Assembly (NCBI RefSeq): GCF_002127325.2
Contig: NC_035436.2
Location: 19,478,205 to 19,542,204 of the forward strand
Direction: 5' to 3'
Source of the DNA: Helianthus annuus
Lineage: Eukaryota > Streptophyta > Magnoliopsida > Asterales > Asteraceae
DNA length: 64,000 bases
In this document: in pieces, positions 57,416 through 64,000 of the stretch
How the letters are laid out: each line of letters begins with the position of its first letter
Position numbering within the stretch: position 1 is the stretch's first letter
The notes under the pieces: generated by a model
What the model saw: only the letters and a program-made list of their open reading frames with translations
Database searches by the model: none
Told to the model about the DNA's origin: nothing
Translations under genes and position numbers: made by a program

Positions 57416-57435
57416 GTAACAAACACAAAACATCC

Positions 57436-57443
57436 TTTATATA
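57436..57443. other. 8-bp target duplication TTTATATA
   Basis: TTTATATA is perfectly repeated at 62,938-62,945. Eight bases is the hAT signature. Confidence 0.88.
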
Positions 57444-58419
57444 CTGGGCCGGCTCAACCATTTTGGTGGTCTAAGACGAAGTAAAAGCTTGTGACCTTCC
57501 CCCCCCCACCCCCAAAAAAAAAAAATTGAGAAAAACCCTCCTCCTTTACCCGGCCTTCGGACCGGCAAAATAAACTATAAGGTTTATTGTTGGCGGAGTT
57601 AAATTTTTTTTTTGTCTTCTTATATATTTATTGTATGTGTAAAGATATGTTTAGATTAAGTTTACTTTTCTAGTTTTAACAGATGCAAACTTTTTAATAA
57701 AATTTCATAATCAGTTTCTTCTAACAAATCGTTTTCAATTGACAAGTAGCTAATCCATTGAATCTTTCTTGTGACATTGTAGATCTTAAATAATTTTTTA
57801 ACAATTTTAATATAGAAAAGCTTTTTTCGGCCGATGCAACAGTTACCGGAATAGTTAATATAATTCTATAAGCAATATAAGAATTTCGAAAAAATTTAAA
57901 ATCTTTAATATAGTTTAGTATGTTTATAGGGGTGTCACATTCTAAATGTATCATATGTCTTAGAACTTTTAATTCTTCAAATAAATCTAAGCCATCAATA
58001 TCTATACTAGTATCATGTTTTAAAGAATTTTCAAGATTAATACAATGTTGTTTTAAAGTATTATCATCTAATAATTTCAGGGTTTTTATACTAAATAAAA
58101 AACCAAAAATACTCTCAAACATTTTAAATTGATCAAATCTAGTCTTGATTGAAGAAATAGCTTGATCTACTATATATAAAATGTAATCTGTTTTAAATAA
58201 TTGAATAGGAGTTTTAGTAGTTTCATTAGCAACATTTTCATCAAATCGTTTATTTCTATGGATGATACGTTTTTCACGAAACATAGGTTCTACATCCATC
58301 TCTAATCTCTAAAACGATTTCTTTTGCATCAATAATAGCATTTTCGAATCAATTTTCTCTATAATTTTCAAAATAACACAAAAGGCCATCTAATTTTTTT
58401 ACAGCACTATCAATACACA

Positions 58420-59897
58420 CAGGGGCGGATCTACATACTAAGCAGCGGGTTCACGCGAACCCACTGAGTTTTGAGTTTTTAGTAGAAAACATATATAAAA
58501 AATCTAGGTGAACCCATAAATAATTTATGAGATGAACCCATAAACAAAGTTGAAGAGTGGCATGGTGGAAAAGAAATTGTTTATTGATCAAGAGGTCCCT
58601 TGTTCGATTCTTTTTGGTGTCATTTATATGTATTTTTTTCATCAAATTCACCATAACCAGTTCCTTGGGCCTTACACAGTTGTCTGCTATTATCTGCTAT
58701 GGGCCAGAGAGAGGTTCATCCATCGCACTTGACTTAAGTTCCTCATTCTAATCTACAATACTAAAATTATTCTAATATGATATACCGAAGAGTGATTTAA
58801 ACAAATTGTTGATGAATTCCAGGCCCGGTTTTAGGGCTGGCAGCCTGGGCAGACGCCAAGGCCCAAAGGGTTTATAGGGCCCGACAAAATTTAAATCTGT
58901 AATAAATGAGTTTCATACCAAAAAATGAAGCTAGTTCAATGCTTAAGATACTCAAATTTGAAAAATAAGTCGCGGGTTCTAGTCCACTCCTTTGTATTTT
59001 TATTTAAACAATTTTCAACTATTAGTCTCTTGCATTTTAATTTATCAATTCACTTAATTAATTAATAGTTTGATCTTGTTAACAAGATGATTATATGATT
59101 CATTAGTTAATGTTTTGGGTTATAGTCTTGAGGTAATGATTTTAGACCCGATGATTAACTATTATTTTTAATTAATGATTTTGTTACAATTCATTTTCTA
59201 AAAACAATATTAATGTTTTATAAAGTGAGATTACACGACATGTTATGCCTAAAAATATCACTAATTTGAATCACATATTTATATATACATGGGTGTATAA
59301 ACATATTTTATCAAAATACACTACTTTTGGTTTGTTTTGTAGCAATTATCGTCGTATTGTGGTTTCTTGATATATAACTGATGAGTTTAGATTATAATAA
59401 GTGGGCTTAAGTTTTTTGTTTCGCCCGAGGCCCAAATTTTTTTTATCATTCTCGGAGATGGCCCTGATGAATTCTTCCTTTTTTTTCTCATGAATTCACT
59501 TGATTATGTAGATGTGTTAGGTTATTTATGAATGATTTAATTGGATAAGAAATCAAATATTTCACATGCTTTATCTGAATGATTTTTGAGTGCAAATGTG
59601 GTGATGTGCACTTAGCTCAGTGTTTGCTTCTAAGTTCTAACCCATACAGATTTTTGCTTAATCTAAATGTGTCTACACTTGTGTTGTTGTTCATGCTAGT
59701 AATAAATTTGTTTTTGTCATCATAATTAACATTTGGATTATTCATAATAAGGGTTTTTTTGACAAAAAAGTGTTTGTGGGTCTATTCGACTCGACCCGAA
59801 CTGTCGAACCGACCCTTAAACTTTTATGCCGAGTCCTATGAACTTGGAGCCTCTAAAAATAGTGAACCAGTGGAAAAAATTCATGGATCCGCCCCTA
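58420..59897. mobile_element. hAT-like non-autonomous element inside the transposase gene
   Basis: The termini CAGGGGCGGATC and (inverted) TAGGGGCGGATC have perfect AATACACA duplications at 58,412-58,419 and 59,898-59,905. A TGGCATGGTGG A-box-like word (58,558-58,568) and GTTCGATTC B-box-like word (58,602-58,610) suggest a tRNA-derived piece inside. No transposase is present. Confidence 0.85.
58819..59466. mobile_element. hAT-like element nested in 58420-59897
   Basis: The start CAGGCCCGGTTTTAGGG and inverted end CAGGGCCATCTCCGAG have perfect ATGAATTC duplications at 58,811-58,818 and 59,467-59,474. It contains a perfect B-box match GGTTCTAGTCC (58,975-58,985) after an A-box-like stretch. 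It is non-coding. Confidence 0.82.
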
Positions 59898-61086
59898 AAT
59901 ACACATATCTTTTACCTGTAAGCTCTTGCTAACACGATTAATAGCACACAAAATTTCATACCAAATAACTATTCCTAATAAAAATTCAAACTTATTGAAT
60001 TCAAAATCTGTCAAGGATTTAGCCTTACTTAGAACTTAGAACTTTTGCATCATCATCATTATATAATTTCATAAGTGCCTTTTTTATTTGTGGTGCTTGA
60101 TATCTAATTGCCTTAACACTTTCTGCCCTACTTTCTCAACGTGTTTGTGATAAAGGTTTTAGAGTTAATTTTGGTAAACAATCTTGTAGTATTTTCCACC
60201 TTTTGGTTGATGAAGCAAAAATTGTACAAGTACGTTGTATAATTCCAAAAAAACTCACGAGCCTTTGTACACGAATTAGCTATATCACAAAGAGCTAAAT
60301 TTAAACTTTGACAACCACATGGTGTATAAAAGGCTCTAGGATTAATATCTAACAATCTTTTTTGAACACATTGATGTTTTCCTTTCATATTTGAACCATT
60401 GTCATAGCCTTGTCCTCTAATATTATTTATGTCAAGTCCTATATTACTAATTTTTTCAACCATAGCATCAAATAAACCTTTACCGGTTATATCATCTACT
60501 ATTATAAATTCAAAAAAATATTCTTTAACTTCAATCGGTGTTGATGAGATATCTAAGCATCGTAAAATAGTTGACATTGTTCTTTATGACTAGTATCGGG
60601 TGTGCAATCAAGTATACCTGAAAAGTATTTAACTTCCTTAACTTTGTTAACAATTTTATTTTTAACTTCACATGCTAATAAACTAATTAGTTCGTTTTGC
60701 ATATTATGACCAAGATAATGATTGTAGATTTCTTTGTTCTTTATTCGTCTAACATATTCTTTCATTACGAGATCAAATTCTGCAATTATTTGAACAATAG
60801 CTAAAAAAATACCATTGTTTTTTTCATAAAATTTTTCGTTATCTCCATGAAATGGTATATTGTTCATGCTAAAAGTTTTTACAACGCCAATAATTCTTTT
60901 AAGTACATCTTTCCAATGTTCCTTTTCTTTGTTTATAAGAATTTGAGTTTCTTTATCAATTGTATTATTTTTCGCTAATCTCGTTTCTAACTCAATCCAT
61001 GTTCTCATATTGACTATATGTTCCTTACTTGCTTCATGTTGTTTTAATTTAGCACTAATAGTTTTCCAATCGTTAATACCTTTTTT

Positions 61087-61712
61087 TAGGGGTGTGCGTG
61101 GGTCGGTTTAGGTCGGTTTTGACCAAAAACCATAACCATAACCGCAATGTCTGTTATTGGATAACCATAACCGATCGGTTATGGTGGTTATGGTTATTCG
61201 GTTTTGATGGTTATAGTGGGTCGGTTATGGGTGGTTAACCGTGTATTTAGCTTAGCTAAAAATAGCTTATTTTTTTTAACAAGGAATAAATTGTTATTGC
61301 ATATTTGTGTATATTAGTATATTACATAGTATTAAATAATACATATAATCTATAATATTAATACCAATTCTTATCGAATATTCAAATAAAGTGATATGAT
61401 ACATTCCATAAATTCAAATAAAATTCAACCAAAACCACAAAATGATATGAAAACCCCATAAGTACTAAAAATCTTCAGTCAAAAACATCAAATATTAAAA
61501 ATATGGTGAAAAGTCATAAATCCTACAAAGATTTATTACATGTCGGTTCGGATCGGTTATGGTGGGTATGGAAAAAATGATAACCATAACCGACCCGCTA
61601 CTTTCGATTTTCAAAAAAAAACCATTAACCGACCCACCGGTTTTTTATTTGGTTCGGTTTTGTCGGTTAATTCGGTTATGGTTCGGTTAATTCGGTTTTT
61701 TGCACACCCCTA
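61087..61712. mobile_element. hAT-like MITE, TAGGGGTGTGC termini
   Basis: The 626-bp element has inverted ends TAGGGGTGTGC and flanking CCTTTTTT duplications (61,079-61,086 and 61,713-61,720). The subterminal regions repeat GGTTATGG and CCATAACCGA words in both orientations. It interrupts the zinc-finger part of the host transposase. Confidence 0.82.
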
Positions 61713-62223
61713 CCTTTTTTTAGCTAAGTTACTTTTAGATAAATTCACATCAACCAATTTGCAACAAAAATATAATACTTTATCTAACTCTATAGAGTAA
61801 ATCAACCATTTTCTTTCATATTTCTCTCAATTTGCCATTTTTTTGCATATAGAGCGAAAGACTAGAGCTCCTAGAATGCTCATCTTTAGGAAAATCATAA
61901 CTATCAATCTTAACTGCACCTTTTTCTACAAGGAAATCTCTTAAATTGGTCTTAATAGTAGTCCACTGACTAGGATCAAATATATTTGAAGGTCCATATA
62001 CATGTACAAAATCATCAACATTTAAAGGTTCATCAACATCAATATTTAAAGGTTCATCAACATTTACAGTTTCATCAACATCAACATGTATAGACTCTTC
62101 AAAATTTATAGGTTTTACGAATTTGAGTAAAGAACCCTTTAGTGATTCTATTTCAGCTTCTCATTTTTGTTTCTTTTGCCTTTTAGAATGGCCGGATTCA
62201 TGTTTACGATATCTATTAGACAT

Positions 62224-62936
62224 TATAAATCTATCACAAATTCACCGAACTCGCTAACAAACAGAAAATTAGGCAACTAGGAAATTAGGGCTAATATCAC
62301 AAACTAGCAAATGTATCACAAACTTCAATTAGGAAACTAGGAAATTAGGGCTAATATCACAAACTTGTACTAGCCAACAGATTTTAACTAGAATTCGCAT
62401 TAATCATACCTTCAACAGACGATCTCAGCCAGCGATAGCGGCTGCTTCGAAGTCAGAAGATGATGCAGTGGCTTGATACTTTGCTTCGAAGCCAGAAGAG
62501 GATGCAGCGGCAATGATAGTTGATACTTTGTTCGACTTGTAAATTATGCAGCGACTTGATTTTGTTCGACTGTTTAAGAAGATGATGCAGTGACTTGATT
62601 TTGTAAATTATGTAGCGACTTGATTTAGTAAATGATAGTTGATACTTTGTTCGACATATAAAGAAGATGATGCAGTGGATTAGTGGAATCAATAAATTAC
62701 CATTGAAGAAGATGATGAGCCAGCCGACTGTTTCTCTTCCCGGTATGGAGATTAACGCTGCCATAACTTGCCGCCCTAACCTATACCACGCTCAATTTTT
62801 GACCTTTCATCTCTATTCTCTAATCGCAGACAGACAAGCCCAATACATATAATATAACTTTTTTTAAACATGGAGACCCTATAGTTTTGGTGGCCCAAGG
62901 CCCAAGTCTCATTTGACTTGGGCTTGGGCCGACCCT
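62224..62936. repeat. hAT 5' leader with subterminal repeats
   Basis: This is the upstream part of the hAT element. AGGAAACTAGGAAATTAGGGCTAATATCACAAAC-like phrases occur twice (about 62,270-62,370), in two parts of under 20 bases. GATGATGCAGTG, CGACTTGATTTTGT and GATACTTTGTTCGAC recur several times in 62,455-62,680. Such subterminal clusters often bind hAT transposases, an inference here. Short frames in it are not conserved proteins. Confidence 0.6.
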
Positions 62937-62945
62937 GTTTATATA

Positions 62946-63507
62946 CACAAGGTTTACGCAACAAAAGTCTGATAAAAAAACCATGAAGATGCAGTGGTGT
63001 CCAATAAACTTTTTTTTTTTTTTTTTGAAAATGAAGTATTAGTTTAGATCTAGTAATACAAAATGCCTGTTTTTGTTAAATTTACTAACTTTGGTAAATA
63101 AAATAATTAGTTTAAATGCTTTTAACAAACTATAACGTTAGAGATGTGGTGAATTAAAATGGATTTCATTAAGATTCGACCATATCTAGTTTTTCTTTAG
63201 TGGTGAAGATTGTTTTAATAATATTTTGGTAACATTTTTTTTCATATTGAGTATTCAAGGATTGTATAAATCAAATATAAGAGTAAATTGCACAGGCCAT
63301 CCGTGTGGTAAAGTTTGATTTCATTTTTTGACCTTTCTTTTAAGAAATCACGTGGATTTTTGATCCCAGAAGTATAAATTAAAACCAGGTATTCAAGGAT
63401 TGTATAAATTTTGATTTTTTTTTTTTGCATTATTTTAAGAAAATGACATATTTACCTATTTGCTTAAAAACAAAAACATAAATTTAAATCTAAAGCTACC
63501 CATCCTT
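62946..63507. other. AT-rich flank, possible MULE-like fragment
   Basis: No gene is visible. AGAGTAAATTGCAC and CATCCGTGTGGT near 63,281-63,312 resemble the end of another non-autonomous MULE. GTATTCAAGGATTGTATAAA is repeated at 63,250 and 63,390. Ends cannot be set. Confidence 0.35.
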
Positions 63508-64000
63508 TAGGGGTGTGAATTTCTGACACGACCCGAAAACACGATACGAACCTAACACGAAATTCGTGGGTTTAGGTTTAGTCTAAACGGGTTCGGGTCA
63601 GTTTCAGGTTGAACCCGTGAACCCGTTTGGCTAAACAGGTCGGGTTCGGGTCAACCTGGTCGGGTTGGCGGGTTGACCCATTTAACCCCTTTATATTATA
63701 TTATATTTTTTTTACAATATGTTTTATGTTATAAATTAAATTGGATATGTATTTTATGCTATAATTGTAACTTAGAAAAAGAAATTCACATAAGATTTTA
63801 TAATTTAAATGTAATTGTATTATATACATTTGTGTTTTTTAAGTAAACTTTAAATTTAATATATTAATTTGTGTAAAAAAAATTAAAAAATAAAAGTTTT
63901 CGGGTTGAACGGGTCGTGTTCGGGTCAAACCATGAATATTCAGGTCGGGTTCGGGTTCATTGGTATGATACAATTTTCGGGTTCGGGTTCATATAAAATT
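63508..64000. mobile_element. hAT-like MITE, left part, runs off the window
   Basis: It begins TAGGGGTGTGAATT after CCATCCTT, a candidate left duplication. GGGTTCGGGTCA and GAACCCG words are repeated in both orientations. The right end lies beyond 64,000. Confidence 0.6.

Larger units (their letters stand above)
57721..62223 (-). pseudogene. hAT transposase (ZMYM1/TTF-zinc-finger type), broken
   Basis: The protein would cut and join hAT ends. From ATG at 62,223 the frame reads MSNRYRKHESGHSKRQKKQK and hits TGA at 62,161-62,163. It continues to 61,713, is split by a MITE, and resumes at about 61,078 with INDWKTISAKLKQHEASKEH of the TTF-type zinc finger. 61,008-60,553 carries the DUF4371-type middle (YLGHNMQNELISLL, YFSGILDCTPDTSHKEQ). 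A one-base shift near 60,560 moves it to 60,577-60,128 (GQGYDNGSNMKGKH, YTPCGCQSLNLALCD). After the nested hAT, 58,299-57,721 carries the C-terminal dimerisation domain (PVTVASAEKSFSILKLLKNY, STMSQERFNGLA). The order and motifs are those of plant zinc-finger MYM-type 1-like transposases. It is inactive. Confidence 0.85.
57444..62937 (-). mobile_element. hAT transposon, ZMYM1/TTF type, with three nested insertions
   Basis: The imperfect inverted termini CTGGGCCGGCTCAACCA and (inverted) CAGGGTCGGCCCAAGCC match at 12 of 17 positions and are flanked by TTTATATA. The decayed transposase is on the minus strand. Other hAT-like elements sit at 58,420-59,897 (itself holding 58,819-59,466) and 61,087-61,712. 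Without them the element is about 3.4 kb. Confidence 0.85.

Overview
The window is a repeat-dense, AT-rich stretch of a flowering-plant nuclear genome, probably a eudicot. The repertoire (long-LTR Ty3/gypsy chromoviruses, hAT and Mutator elements, a small tRNA-type SINE) recalls Asteraceae, but that is inference. I see no intact host gene. The only intact long coding region is the polyprotein of a young LTR retrotransposon. Host-gene traces are a broken ARM-repeat fragment (about 5.87-6.11 kb) and a weak candidate exon (57.2-57.4 kb).

Layout. 1-9.05 kb: old debris, namely a truncated Ty3/gypsy gag-pol piece, an LTR fragment, a row of small non-autonomous DNA transposons (MULE-like foldback, hAT-like, Harbinger-like), a small LTR remnant with its primer site, and a field of palindromic GTATAGGCCTATAC-type repeats. 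9,051-56,507: one retrotransposon (A) with perfect GTATA target duplications, swollen to 47 kb by nested insertions. A (plus strand, degenerate coding) holds B (14,366-51,401, minus strand). B's 3' LTR holds C (15,510 to about 38,435), a non-coding LTR element in an LTR-internal-LTR-internal array. C's internal region holds a Mutator-like transposon (20,993-32,091, perfect 9-bp duplication). One terminal repeat of that transposon holds D (22,320-32,065, perfect 5-bp duplication), which is nearly intact. B's gag holds a separate deleted element E (about 42,557-48,551, minus strand). A's 3' LTR also carries a 388-bp near-perfect palindrome. 56.5-64 kb: the palindromic repeats resume, then a SINE with 14-bp duplications, then a 5.5-kb hAT transposon of the ZMYM1/TTF type that holds three further hAT-like elements, two of them one inside the other, all with perfect 8-bp duplications. 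The window ends inside another hAT-like element.

Lineages. A, D and E share LTR blocks and a 3' hairpin ending ...TTTCGGGACGAAA. B and C share other LTR blocks and a CTCGAGGACGAG hairpin. B is therefore the likely coding relative of the non-coding C. All five retrotransposons use a TGGTATCAGAGCC primer site where it survives. Their LTRs contain matching donor-like GTGAGT and acceptor-like CAG or TAG signals 360-540 nt apart, suggesting a conserved leader intron. The unusual items are this intron signature, the covarying hairpin before the polypurine tract (doubled in A, D and E), short CpG motif arrays inside the LTRs, and extra small reading frames between the 5' LTR and gag in B.
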